From positions 1 to 64,000 of the forward strand of contig JAFRHI010000015.1 of assembly GCA_017433415.1 (NCBI GenBank): a stretch of DNA of 64,000 nt, in the 5' to 3' direction. Source of the stretch: Bacilli bacterium. Lineage in GTDB: Bacteria; Bacillota_I; Bacilli_A; RF39; UBA660. The notes under the pieces are model-generated. The model searched no databases. It had not been told where the DNA came from and saw only the letters and a list, made by a program, of their open reading frames with translations. The position numbers and the translations under genes were made by a program. This document shows positions 19,185 through 27,783 of this stretch, one piece after another; the stretch's first letter is position 1, and every line of letters starts with the position of its first letter.

Positions 19185-19758
19185 AGAAGAAATGTTTTTA
19201 GATGAACTTAGTTATATAAGTAGTGATGAGTTAGGTGAAGCTCTTGTAAATATTATTAATATGTTACCAGAATATTGGTTAGAAAAACCTGCTTCATCAA
19301 CAGGAAAATATCATCCAGATTATGCTTTAGGAGAGGGCGGTTTATTAAGACATTCTAAAGCGGCCATGCGAATTGGATACGAATTATTAAGTAACCCCGT
19401 TATAGGAGAAAAATATACTCCTAGAGAAAAGGATTTATTACTTATGAGTTTGTTAGTACATGATGGCCTAAAGTTGGGTAATCCTGAAGAAAAATACACT
19501 CGTTTTGATCATCCTATTCTTATGGCTGATTTCATTGTTGAAAACCAAGAAGAGTTAGGTTTAACTAAAGAAGATGCCAAATTTATGGCAGAAGTTATTA
19601 AAACTCACATGGGAGCTTGGACTACTGATTATAATGGTAATGAAGTACTAGAAAAGCCAAAAACAAAATACCAAAATTTTGTTCATATGTGTGATTTTTT
19701 AGCAAGTAGAAAGTGTATATTAGTACCATTTGACAAAAATAATAACATAAGTGTCTAA
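19177..19758 (+). CDS. HD-domain phosphohydrolase-like protein
   Basis: 193 residues with the HD superfamily pattern: H59 (LLRHSK), H95-D96 (LLVHDGLKLG) and later conserved H112 (RFDHP) and the THMGAW segment. Such proteins hydrolyse phosphate esters, often nucleotides, using a metal pair. The substrate cannot be named. It overlaps hemW by 8 nt and ends the lepA operon in a strong terminator that covers its stop codon. Confidence 0.75.
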   Translation: MSREEMFLDELSYISSDELGEALVNIINMLPEYWLEKPASSTGKYHPDYALGEGGLLRHSKAAMRIGYELLSNPVIGEKYTPREKDLLLMSLLVHDGLKLGNPEEKYTRFDHPILMADFIVENQEELGLTKEDAKFMAEVIKTHMGAWTTDYNGNEVLEKPKTKYQNFVHMCDFLASRKCILVPFDKNNNISV

Positions 19759-19777
19759 TAGACACTTATTTTCTTTT
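19747..19777 (+). terminator. Intrinsic terminator overlapping stop codon
   Basis: Perfect 10-bp stem ATAAGTGTCT / AGACACTTAT with AAT loop, then a T-rich run (TTTTCTTTTT). Confidence 0.85.
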
Positions 19778-19834
19778 TAATGATTGTTTTAAATTGTAAA
19801 CGTTGATAATATTATTATATAGGAGGGTGATATT

Positions 19835-20368
19835 GTGGCTAAGAAAAAGAAAAAAAAGAACAAAAAGACACATCATTATATAAGAACACTTTGCATGATT
19901 GTTCTAGTACTTGTTCTTGCCTATTTCATCTTTTCGCATGACTTGCTAAGCCCTCACTTAAATGAACTAACAACAAGTTATATTTCATTTAATAATTCCT
20001 ATAGTACGGATATGCTTAAAATAAATAATATCCAAAAAATGAAAGATGAAAAAGGAGCCTCTACTAAAAACAAAGGAAAGCTTACTATAAAAATAACAGG
20101 CTCTAATAAAAATAAATATGAATTAGTTGTTTATCCAATTAGTAATGAAGTAAATCCAGAATATGTTAAATTTAGTTTAAATGATGGTAAAAATACTATT
20201 AATAACAAACTATCAGAAATGCCTACTAGTAAAGATGGTGGGATAATTATTTATACTAATAATATTAATAAAGATAATAATATAACCCTTAATATGTGGA
20301 TTTCTACAGAATATAATGATAAAATAAAAAACAACTCTTACGAAGTGAAAATCTTGGAGAAGGTGTAA
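19835..20368 (+). CDS. Single-pass membrane protein, lysine-rich N-terminus
   Basis: 177 residues from GTG at 19835, 7 nt after AGGAGGG; no in-frame ATG is near. The first 12 residues are almost all lysine, then one membrane helix (TLCMIVLVLVLAYFIF, about residues 18-33), then an extracellular beta-sandwich-like domain. No family recognised. It ends 3 nt before tmk and is probably cotranscribed with it. Confidence 0.6.
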   Translation: MAKKKKKKNKKTHHYIRTLCMIVLVLVLAYFIFSHDLLSPHLNELTTSYISFNNSYSTDMLKINNIQKMKDEKGASTKNKGKLTIKITGSNKNKYELVVYPISNEVNPEYVKFSLNDGKNTINNKLSEMPTSKDGGIIIYTNNINKDNNITLNMWISTEYNDKIKNNSYEVKILEKV

Positions 20369-20371
20369 TGT

Positions 20372-21040
20372 ATGAAAGGTAAAATTATTGTTGTAGAAGG
20401 AACAGATTGTTCGGGGAAAGAAACCCAAACACGTTTATTAGAAAAGAAACTAAATGAAGCTGGCAGAAAGTGTATTCGTTTTAGTTTTCCAATGTATGAC
20501 ACACCAACTGGAAAAATAGTCGGTGGTCCATATCTTGGCAATCCCGAAATAGGTAAAGGTTTTTTTGAAGAGGGAGCAACAAAAGTTGATCCCCATGTTG
20601 CTTGTCTTTATTATGCGGCTGATAGAAAATATAATTTACCTAAAATAGAAAAATATTTAAATGAAGGATATTATGTAATCTTAGATCGCTATACCACATC
20701 TAACTTAGCGCATCAAGGTAGTAAAATAAAAGATAAAGATGAAAGATTTAATATGTATCAATGGATTGATAAATTAGAATATTGGCTTTTGCAACTTCCT
20801 AAACCAGATAAATCAATTTTTCTTCATGTACCATATCAACACACAATTGAATTATTAAAAAACAGGGAATATCAAGATGAAAACGAAAAAAACCCGGAAC
20901 ATTTAAAAGCTGCAGAAGATGCCTATTTAGAGTTAGCTGAATTATACAATTGGGAAAAAATAGAGTGTGTAAAAGAAAATAAATTAAGAAGTATTGAAGA
21001 TATCAATGAAGAAATAATAGAAATAGTTAATAAGATATAA
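20372..21040 (+). CDS. tmk: Thymidylate kinase
   Basis: Phosphorylates dTMP to dTDP for DNA synthesis. 222 residues, P-loop EGTDCSGKETQ at the N-terminus, the DRY motif in VILDRYTTSNLAHQ, and a LID-like segment near residue 160 (REYQDENEKNPEH). Slightly longer than the ~210 typical, and closer in style to eukaryote/Clostridium-type dTMP kinases with the PMYDTPTG and GGPYLG segments. ATG 20372 follows GGAGAAGGTG. A bidirectional terminator separates it from the convergent pilB-like gene. Confidence 0.9.
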   Translation: MKGKIIVVEGTDCSGKETQTRLLEKKLNEAGRKCIRFSFPMYDTPTGKIVGGPYLGNPEIGKGFFEEGATKVDPHVACLYYAADRKYNLPKIEKYLNEGYYVILDRYTTSNLAHQGSKIKDKDERFNMYQWIDKLEYWLLQLPKPDKSIFLHVPYQHTIELLKNREYQDENEKNPEHLKAAEDAYLELAELYNWEKIECVKENKLRSIEDINEEIIEIVNKI

Positions 21041-21075
21041 AAAAAGAGATTGCCAAATAAGCAATTTCTTTTTTT
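21041..21075. terminator. Bidirectional intrinsic terminator
   Basis: Stem AAAAAGAGATTGC / GCAATTTCTTTTT (one G-U pair), 7-nt loop, A- and T-runs on both sides. It serves tmk (+) and the convergent ATPase gene (-). Confidence 0.8.
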
Positions 21076-21079
21076 ATTA

Positions 21080-22825
21080 CTAATTATTAGAAGGTGTTGT
21101 ATAAGCAACTCCTTGTACATTTGCTTGAATACTAATTGGTGCTTGCTGAGGTGTTTGTACAGACTGTTGAACAACTTGTTGCTGAGGAATCTGTTGTGCT
21201 GTTGCAACTTGTTGAGGTGCTTGTGGTTGTTCTACTGGTGTAGCAGCTACAACAGTAGTAGGTTGTACAGGTTGTGGAGCTTCTGCCTGTGGCATAGGAA
21301 CCTCATTTTGTTGAACAACAACAGAACCAGTTTGACTAGCAAGTTGTTGATTATTTGCTTGAACTTCTCCAGTAGCAACTTGCGCTTGAGCTTGTTGCTG
21401 AGTAGCATTCACATCTAAAGAAGGATCATAAAAATCAGCAGCAGAGAATGTTTGTGGAACCGCAACATTTGATGAATTGTCAATTGGTGTCTCTAATAAA
21501 TCATCACTTACTTCAGAAAACACTTCTTTAGGAATAGATTCAACTATTTCTGTAGCCATTTCATGCTCATAGTTATCATCATCTTCATTTTCAATTTCAA
21601 TAACTCTATATATTTCTTCAAAAGAAGTTTTTGCTTCCAAACATTTAATTAAGGCATCTTGTAACATTGTAATTGTGTTTCCAGAGTATACCATCTTTGC
21701 TAATTCTTTTTTTTCGAGTTTTTCATTACTAAGTGCCATACGTAAATCATCATCAATTTCCAAGACTTCATGAATAGCAATACGCCCTTTATATCCATTA
21801 CGACAATGTTCACAACCTTTAGGATTAGCATCCCAAACTTGAGGAACATCCATATTTAAATATTTTTTAAATACTTTTTTCTCGTATTTAGTTGTTTCTC
21901 TTTGATATTTACATTCTTGACATAGCATTTTAGCAAGTCTTTGAGAAATTATTCCTGATAGGGCAGTAGATAACAAATATCTTTCAACATCCATATCTAG
22001 CAAACGTTCAACAGTTGCTAAAGCATTGTTTGTATGGATAGTCGATAAAACTAAGTGACCTGTAATAGATGCACGAACAGCAATCTGTGCTGTTTCAGAG
22101 TCACGAATTTCTCCAATTAGAATAATATTTGGGTCTTGACGTAAAATAGATCTAAGTGCCGCCGCAAATGTCATTCCAATTTCTGCATTAACTTGAACTT
22201 GATTAATACCCTCAATATTCATTTCTATCGGATCTTCGACAGTAATTATATTAGTTTCTGGTTTATTAAGACCTTGCAAAATAGAATAAGTAGTTGTACT
22301 TTTACCAGAACCAGTAGCTCCAGTAGTTAAAATAATTCCATTAGGAATTCCCATCATTCTCTTTACTTTCTCTAAGTTATTTGGATGAAATCCCAAAGAA
22401 TCAAGTCCTTGTAAACTACGTGTATAATCTAAAATACGAATAACTACTTTCTCTCCATAATTAAGTGGAAGTGAAGAAACACGCATATCTAAATACTGAT
22501 CTCCAAACACACCTTTAATAGCCCCATCTTGTGGAAGACGCGACTCAGTAATATTCATATTAGCTAATAATTTAAGTCTTGTAGTTAAATTTTTTTCATA
22601 TGCTTTTGGTACTTGTGTATAATCTTGACAATCACCATCAATCCTAAAACGCACCATCATTCCATCTTCTCGAGGATCGAAATGAATATCTGAAGCATTA
22701 TGCTTAGAAGCTGCAATAATAATATAGTCTACTATCTGAGTTACTGGTGACTTTGTAAAATCAAAAGAAACCATGAAACTTTCGGTTCCATTTTGAACTC
22801 GCTTGACATCAAATTGAACCATCAT
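21080..22825 (-). CDS. PilB/GspE/ComGA-type secretion ATPase with glutamine-rich tail
   Basis: Powers assembly of a type IV pilus-like or DNA-uptake pseudopilus. 581 residues. The core lacks the N1 domain of GspE and resembles ComGA: ASDIHFDP, Walker A GATGSGKST (169-177), Walker B with ILIGEIRD, His box, and a four-Cys zinc site (C302, C305, C338, C341). The core ends near residue 410. Residues 411-581 form an acidic then Gln/Ala/Pro/Val-rich tail; about 30 of the last 111 residues are Gln and no Lys, Arg or His occurs after residue 433. The start ATG follows GAAGGGG. Divergent from two prepilin genes. Confidence 0.9.
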   Translation of the reverse strand: MMVQFDVKRVQNGTESFMVSFDFTKSPVTQIVDYIIIAASKHNASDIHFDPREDGMMVRFRIDGDCQDYTQVPKAYEKNLTTRLKLLANMNITESRLPQDGAIKGVFGDQYLDMRVSSLPLNYGEKVVIRILDYTRSLQGLDSLGFHPNNLEKVKRMMGIPNGIILTTGATGSGKSTTTYSILQGLNKPETNIITVEDPIEMNIEGINQVQVNAEIGMTFAAALRSILRQDPNIILIGEIRDSETAQIAVRASITGHLVLSTIHTNNALATVERLLDMDVERYLLSTALSGIISQRLAKMLCQECKYQRETTKYEKKVFKKYLNMDVPQVWDANPKGCEHCRNGYKGRIAIHEVLEIDDDLRMALSNEKLEKKELAKMVYSGNTITMLQDALIKCLEAKTSFEEIYRVIEIENEDDDNYEHEMATEIVESIPKEVFSEVSDDLLETPIDNSSNVAVPQTFSAADFYDPSLDVNATQQQAQAQVATGEVQANNQQLASQTGSVVVQQNEVPMPQAEAPQPVQPTTVVAATPVEQPQAPQQVATAQQIPQQQVVQQSVQTPQQAPISIQANVQGVAYTTPSNN

Positions 22826-22916
22826 TTCAACCCCTTCGTCTACTTTCTATGGTATTTTATATAAATATATTATATAATAACTTTATGATAATAGCAAGGA
22901 GAGTGAGTGTAAAAAT
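22826..22916. promoter_or_regulatory. Divergent intergenic region, pilB-like / prepilins
   Basis: 91 nt between divergent genes. TATAAT on the + strand at 22873-22878, and TATAAT-like boxes on the reverse strand in the same AT tract. -35 boxes are poor, so the exact start sites are uncertain. AAGGAG for the first prepilin is at 22896-22901. Confidence 0.4.
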
Positions 22917-23510
22917 ATGACGAAAATTAATAAAAAGGGCTTTGTATTAGCAGAAATGTTAATAGTAACAGTATTCTTAATGGTAATATTTTCAATACTT
23001 TATAGTAATTTTTATCCTTTATTAGCAGAATATGAAATAAGAGAAGAATATGATGATGTTGACAGTAAATATGAAGTATACTGGATTAAAAAAATGATCG
23101 AAGATAGTACCTATACAGAAGACCTTAGTGTATTGACCCCACCAGACCCTTCTGTTGCATCAGAACCAACATTCATTCGTTTTAATTGTAATAAAGTATC
23201 CACAGAAAATGAAAAACAAGCCACTTGTAAGGCCTTAGTAAAAAGTTTGGAAGTTGCTAATTGTGATGATGACGGTAATAACTGTCAAATATATATTACC
23301 AACTATCAATTAGAAAGATTTAAAAACACACTAAAAGAGGATGATACTGATACTTTTACTACTGAATTTAAATCTTATATTAACACCTTACCAGATTTTA
23401 AAACACCATCTTTAAATGACGCTAAGTATCGTGTTATTACAGTATTTAATCATACTATGGCAAACAGTGAAACATATACTTCTTACGCAACAATAGAGGT
23501 GAGAAAATGA
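22917..23510 (+). CDS. Prepilin-like protein 1
   Basis: 197 residues. It starts with a short basic leader ending KKG, then FVLAEMLIVTVFLMVIFSIL, the class III prepilin signal: cleavage after Gly, Phe at +1 and Glu at +5, followed by one hydrophobic helix. The ectodomain has a Cys pair (NCDDDGNNC). It is probably a minor pilin or pseudopilin processed by a PilD/ComC peptidase, which is not in the window. AAGGAG lies 15 nt upstream of the ATG, longer than usual. It overlaps the next gene by 4 nt. Confidence 0.8.
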   Translation: MTKINKKGFVLAEMLIVTVFLMVIFSILYSNFYPLLAEYEIREEYDDVDSKYEVYWIKKMIEDSTYTEDLSVLTPPDPSVASEPTFIRFNCNKVSTENEKQATCKALVKSLEVANCDDDGNNCQIYITNYQLERFKNTLKEDDTDTFTTEFKSYINTLPDFKTPSLNDAKYRVITVFNHTMANSETYTSYATIEVRK

Positions 23511-24121
23511 TAAAAATATTAAATAACAAAGGTTTTACAACTATTGAAGTAATACTATGCTTCGTTTTAGTAGTCATAATTACTACTTCACTTTATACAA
23601 CAATAACTTCATTTAATGAAAAAAGGATAACTGAAGAATACAAATCTAAAATATATACTTATAAAAACCTTCTTACAAAAGAAATTCAAGATGATATTTT
23701 AAAAAAGGGGTTAATCGCAGCAGAAGCCAAAACAACAAATGAAGATAAACAAACATTAGAGGTATTATTTAGTTTTAAAGATGGTTCTAAAAAAACATTG
23801 CTTGTTGAAATAATACAGGCTCAATCACCTTACCATCCTCTTGGATCTACAACTGAAAATGACTATTACATGATTAAATATGGTGCTCCTGGAGAATTAA
23901 TTGAATATCCATTACCTGAACTAGGGGAATACGTTAATGAAGATAATGGCTTAACAATAAAAGACTTAAGCATTAGTAGTGCTACATGTCAAACAGATAA
24001 TAATATTTTAAGATTACATATTAATTTATATCATCCTGATTTAGGATATAGATATTCAATTAATATTATTTGCCCAATTAATTATATAGATTCAGGAAGC
24101 TTAAATTCAGGAGTTATTTAA
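23507..24121 (+). CDS. Prepilin-like protein 2
   Basis: 204 residues with leader NNKG and then FTTIEVILCFVLVVIITTSL: Gly at -1, Phe at +1, Glu at +5. The ectodomain has two cysteines near the C-terminus (SATCQTD, NIICPIN) that could form a disulfide. Overlaps the first prepilin by 4 nt (ATGA), so translation is coupled. It ends by overlapping the convergent ylbJ-like gene by 4 nt. Confidence 0.8.
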   Translation: MIKILNNKGFTTIEVILCFVLVVIITTSLYTTITSFNEKRITEEYKSKIYTYKNLLTKEIQDDILKKGLIAAEAKTTNEDKQTLEVLFSFKDGSKKTLLVEIIQAQSPYHPLGSTTENDYYMIKYGAPGELIEYPLPELGEYVNEDNGLTIKDLSISSATCQTDNNILRLHINLYHPDLGYRYSINIICPINYIDSGSLNSGVI

Positions 24122-25005
24122 AGTAATACTAATATTAAAAAAATACAAATAGAAAGAAACAATCCCAACAGTCTTCCTCTTAGAAAGTTTCTATATTTAA
24201 TACCAGTATTATTTATAATACCGTTAACTTGCATATGAATAGTTAAACTACCAAAACTAATAAATATTAAAATACACAGGGCTCTAATAGTATTATTACT
24301 CACAACTATTGTTGAAAAAACTCCTTGTGTCAAATCAAACATCCCAGAGACTAAAATATAAATTAGCGGAGAAGACTTTACATATTTGGTAATAATTGCT
24401 GAAATAAGATAAAAAAATAAAGATATACCATAAATTAAAAACATAACTTGAGAACTATCATTGATAGCTTTAATCAAACAATATGAAAAACTTTCTGGTG
24501 CACTATAAGTAAAAGTAGCTGCACCAGTTTTATTTTTTGTAACTAAATAGATAATAAAATTACTTATTAGTATAGAGAAAAGAAGTTTAAGAGAAAGTAA
24601 ATAATCATGTAATATCATATTTACAGATCCAAGTACAAATAAAGGATTAGGAAAATGACTAAACATAATACTTTTATTAGCTGTCTCTATATCTATTAAT
24701 CCTTTATTGTATAAGTCAACTATATATTTAGCTCCACTAGGAAAACCACTAATCATACTTATAAAAAAAATATAAAATCTAGAAATATTAATTCTTAAAT
24801 AAGTGCTTAAAAACTCAATAAGACCATAATCAATTAATAAATTTGATATAATAAAAAAAACAAAACTAACGGGAAACAATTTAGTTAAAAACAACTTAGA
24901 ATAATTAATAATACAGGTAATAATAAATTGTGCATTAATTAAATATAATAATAAAATAATAATTAAAGTGACAAGTAATAGTCTACTTTTATAAGTTTCT
25001 TTCAT
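24118..25005 (-). CDS. ylbJ: YlbJ/SpoVV-like integral membrane transporter
   Basis: 295 residues, about eight membrane helices with nucleoside-recognition/gate-domain features: SGFPSGAKY in the first half, HFPNPLFVLGSV, and GSLTIHMQV near the C-terminus. B. subtilis YlbJ (SpoVV) moves dipicolinic acid across the outer forespore membrane. The divergent neighbour is ylbL, and ylbJ and ylbL are neighbours in Bacillus too, which supports the call. Somewhat shorter than the ~400-residue Bacillus protein. Function in this organism is inference. Confidence 0.7.
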   Translation of the reverse strand: MKETYKSRLLLVTLIIILLLYLINAQFIITCIINYSKLFLTKLFPVSFVFFIISNLLIDYGLIEFLSTYLRINISRFYIFFISMISGFPSGAKYIVDLYNKGLIDIETANKSIMFSHFPNPLFVLGSVNMILHDYLLSLKLLFSILISNFIIYLVTKNKTGAATFTYSAPESFSYCLIKAINDSSQVMFLIYGISLFFYLISAIITKYVKSSPLIYILVSGMFDLTQGVFSTIVVSNNTIRALCILIFISFGSLTIHMQVNGIINNTGIKYRNFLRGRLLGLFLSICIFLILVLL

Positions 25006-25047
25006 ATTTTTCCTTTTTGTCTGTTATAATTATTTTAAGGTGATACA

Positions 25048-26058
25048 ATGCGTAAAATAAAAGAAGCAATAAAACGAACCCTTAAAGAAGATTATAAATT
25101 TATAATATTTATAATCATTCTCTATATTATATTACAATACCCTCTAAATTATTATATAACAGTAGGTGGAGGTATAAGTGACATATCTAGTCGAATTAAA
25201 GTTGAAGATGCCTATAATAGTGAAGGTAGTTTAAATATTAGTTATGTAACCCAATTACCTGGAACTATCCTAACTTATGGACTTAGTTATATAATTCCAA
25301 CGTGGGAAAGAGAAAGTGTCAATTTGTATAAATATAATGAAGAAGAAAGTCTTGATGATATAGAATTTAGAAGTAATTTGGATTTAACTACTGCTAATGG
25401 AACAGCCACATATTGGGCTTATACTCTCGCTAATAAAAAAATAGATTTAACAAGTCAAAAACTCTACGTAATAACAACATTTAGTGAATATGAAACACCA
25501 CTAAAAGTAAAAGATCAAATCCTAAGTATTGATGATAACTCATTTTCAACGATTAATGAATATAAAGAATATTTACAAACAAAAAATATAAATACTCCAG
25601 TAACAGTAAAAGTAATTAGAAATAATAAAGAACAAGATCTTGAAGCTAAACTTCATGAGATAGATGGAAAACTATATTTAGGAGTAGGACTCCAATATGT
25701 CAAAGAATATAATACAGATCCAGAAGTTAAAATCAAATTTAAAAGCGATGAATCTGGCCCATCTGGAGGTTTGATTACTACCTTGGAAATATACAATCAA
25801 CTTACTGAAAAAGACATAACAAAAGGTAAAAAAATAGCTGGAACTGGAACAATAGAAGAAGATGGAACAATCGGAAAAATAGGCGGTATAAAGCATAAAA
25901 TACTAGGAGCATCAAAAGAAAAAGCAGATATATTTTTAGTTCCAAGTGCTAATTATAAAACGGCAGAAAAATATAAAGAAGAAAGAAATTTAGATATCAT
26001 CTTAATAGAAGTAAAAACTGTTGAAGATGCTATTAAAAAATTAGAAAATTTAAAATAG
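25048..26058 (+). CDS. ylbL: YlbL-like PDZ/Lon-type serine protease
   Basis: 336 residues: one N-terminal membrane helix (about 18-36), a PDZ domain (about 150-215), then a Lon-type proteolytic domain. The Ser-Lys dyad is S239 (GPSGG) and K282 (GGIKHK), 43 residues apart as in Lon. KGKKIAGTGTIEEDGTIGKI is the typical Lon stretch between them. It acts outside the membrane; Bacillus YlbL degrades cell-division inhibitor YneA. AAGGTGA upstream. Head-to-head with ylbJ. Confidence 0.92.
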   Translation: MRKIKEAIKRTLKEDYKFIIFIIILYIILQYPLNYYITVGGGISDISSRIKVEDAYNSEGSLNISYVTQLPGTILTYGLSYIIPTWERESVNLYKYNEEESLDDIEFRSNLDLTTANGTATYWAYTLANKKIDLTSQKLYVITTFSEYETPLKVKDQILSIDDNSFSTINEYKEYLQTKNINTPVTVKVIRNNKEQDLEAKLHEIDGKLYLGVGLQYVKEYNTDPEVKIKFKSDESGPSGGLITTLEIYNQLTEKDITKGKKIAGTGTIEEDGTIGKIGGIKHKILGASKEKADIFLVPSANYKTAEKYKEERNLDIILIEVKTVEDAIKKLENLK

Positions 26059-26090
26059 AATAATTAAATGTAGGAAGGAATTGATTAATT

Positions 26091-26885
26091 ATGAAAAAAA
26101 TATCTTTACTAATTATAGTTTTACTAATGACTTTTATACCAGTAAACGCAGCAAATTACGAAATGCGAGAATTAATACCAATCAACATTGAAAACACAAT
26201 TGTTACAAATAACTTTAGCTATAAGTCTTTTGTATATGTTGATAATAAAGAAGGTGTTGATAAATCTAAAAATCATTCTATTGTTTTTAGAGGTATTAAA
26301 AACTTAAGCGATGAGGCAAAACCAATTACCATCAGCATTGGTTTGTTTAACAGTGAGAAAAGAAATATTGGAACAATTAATTATTGTGCTGATTCTCTTC
26401 AATCAAAAGAAGAAAAAGATTATGAAATAAAAGTTACTAAAGATTATTTAGCTAAAGAAAATACAGTTAATGACATAAAATATATAGCTGTTCTTAGTGA
26501 AAATATTAATTGTCGTAAAGATGGCGAACTTGATTATGTAGGTCAAAAAGTAGAAGATATTGGTATGAAAAAAAATAATACCCTTAGTACAGATGCTACT
26601 TTCTTACTAAAAGTTTTTGGAGCTGTTTTTGGGGTTATTTTCTTAATATTCCTTTATGAATTCGTCTTTACAAGTTATTACACAAATTTTGATGGTAAAG
26701 ATATAAGAACAGATTATAAAAAATACAATAAAGAATTAAAAGCTAGAAGAGAATTTGAAGAACGTATTCATCCAACTCCACCACCAGTAAAAAAGAAAAC
26801 AAAAACAGATGAAGTTTTAAAACAAGAAGCTGAAGCTGCTAAAGAAGGAAGAGACGAAACAGAACTACATAATATGTATAAATAG
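26091..26885 (+). CDS. Signal-peptide membrane protein of unknown function
   Basis: 264 residues. Cleavable-looking signal peptide (cut near VNA-AN), an extracellular beta domain of ~150 residues with two cysteines, one membrane helix (about 168-190, LLKVFGAVFGVIFLIFLYEF), and a charged cytoplasmic tail of ~70 residues with a short PTPPP stretch. No family recognised. AGGAAGG 9 nt before the ATG; 32 nt after ylbL, so possibly in the same transcript. Confidence 0.65.
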   Translation: MKKISLLIIVLLMTFIPVNAANYEMRELIPINIENTIVTNNFSYKSFVYVDNKEGVDKSKNHSIVFRGIKNLSDEAKPITISIGLFNSEKRNIGTINYCADSLQSKEEKDYEIKVTKDYLAKENTVNDIKYIAVLSENINCRKDGELDYVGQKVEDIGMKKNNTLSTDATFLLKVFGAVFGVIFLIFLYEFVFTSYYTNFDGKDIRTDYKKYNKELKARREFEERIHPTPPPVKKKTKTDEVLKQEAEAAKEGRDETELHNMYK

Positions 26886-26904
26886 AGGGTAACCTCTTTT
26901 TTTT
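26884..26904 (+). terminator. Intrinsic terminator
   Basis: 5-bp stem AGAGG / CCTCT with a GTAA loop and an 8-nt T-run, right after the stop codon. Confidence 0.75.
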
Positions 26905-26933
26905 GTAAAATATTAAAAATAAAGATCGTAATA

Positions 26934-26963
26934 TTGTTTAAAAAATACTATATATGATATAAT
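26934..26963 (+). promoter_or_regulatory. Promoter of ABC transporter operon
   Basis: TTGTTT (26934-26939), 18-nt spacer, TATAAT (26958-26963), extended -10 TG at 26955-26956. Confidence 0.7.
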
Positions 26964-26988
26964 AAATTAGAATAGGGTTGATGTGTAT

Positions 26989-27783
26989 ATGGATAATAAT
27001 ATTGCTGATTCTAAAGAATTTTCTCCAAGTACAAATGATAAAGAACTTGCTGAATATCAAGAGGCTTTAGAAAATAAAAGAAAAAATTTTATTGTTTTTG
27101 ATAATGTAACAAAAGAATATAAAAATGAAGAAGTTAAAACAGTAGCACTTTCAGAAGTTTCCTTTGTAATACCAGAGGGAGAACTTGTTATATTTTTAGG
27201 TCACTCTGGTGCTGGAAAAACAACAGCTCTAAACATGCTAGGTGGTATGGATATTGTTACTTCAGGAACAATAACTGTCGATGGAAAAAGAATAACAGAT
27301 TATAATATTGATCAGTTAACTGAGTATAGAAAAAATGATATCGGTTTTGTATTCCAATTCTTTAACCTAATTCAAAATTTAACAGTAAAAGAAAATATTG
27401 AACTTTCAACAGAAATAAAAGGAACAACACCAGATGTAAAAGCCCTTTTACAAAAAATAGATCTTGAGAATAAAATTGATAAATTCCCATCTCAATTATC
27501 AGGAGGAGAACAACAAAGAGTCTCTATAGTTAGAGCTATTGCTAAAAAACCAAGAATACTATTATGCGATGAACCTACAGGATCACTTGATTATAAAACA
27601 GGAAAACAAATACTAAGTTTAATTCAAAAAACATGTCGCGAAGAAAAAGTAACAACAATTATTATTACTCATAATAGATTAATCGCTGACATGGCAGATC
27701 GAATAATAAGTTTTAACAGTGGAAGAGTTGTTGATGTAAAAGTAAATGAAAATCCAACTCCTGTTGAGGATTTAGAATGGTAA
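26989..27783 (+). CDS. ABC transporter ATP-binding protein, MacB/LolD type
   Basis: 264 residues from ATG 26989; GTG 26983 is an alternative. An unusual ~35-residue charged N-terminal extension comes before the usual FDNVTKEY start. Walker A GHSGAGKTT, Q-loop FQFFNL, signature LSGGEQQRV, Walker B ILLCDEPTGSLD, and the His switch ITHN are all present, so it should be active. It overlaps the permease by 7 nt, forming one transporter. Substrate unknown; the FtsX-type partner points to export of lipids or peptides or to mechanotransmission. Confidence 0.9.
   Translation: MDNNIADSKEFSPSTNDKELAEYQEALENKRKNFIVFDNVTKEYKNEEVKTVALSEVSFVIPEGELVIFLGHSGAGKTTALNMLGGMDIVTSGTITVDGKRITDYNIDQLTEYRKNDIGFVFQFFNLIQNLTVKENIELSTEIKGTTPDVKALLQKIDLENKIDKFPSQLSGGEQQRVSIVRAIAKKPRILLCDEPTGSLDYKTGKQILSLIQKTCREEKVTTIIITHNRLIADMADRIISFNSGRVVDVKVNENPTPVEDLEW

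Noticed and set aside
21050-21418. Open frame antisense to the glutamine-rich tail
   Set aside because: A shadow of the repetitive tail codons; leucine/cysteine-rich with no start context.
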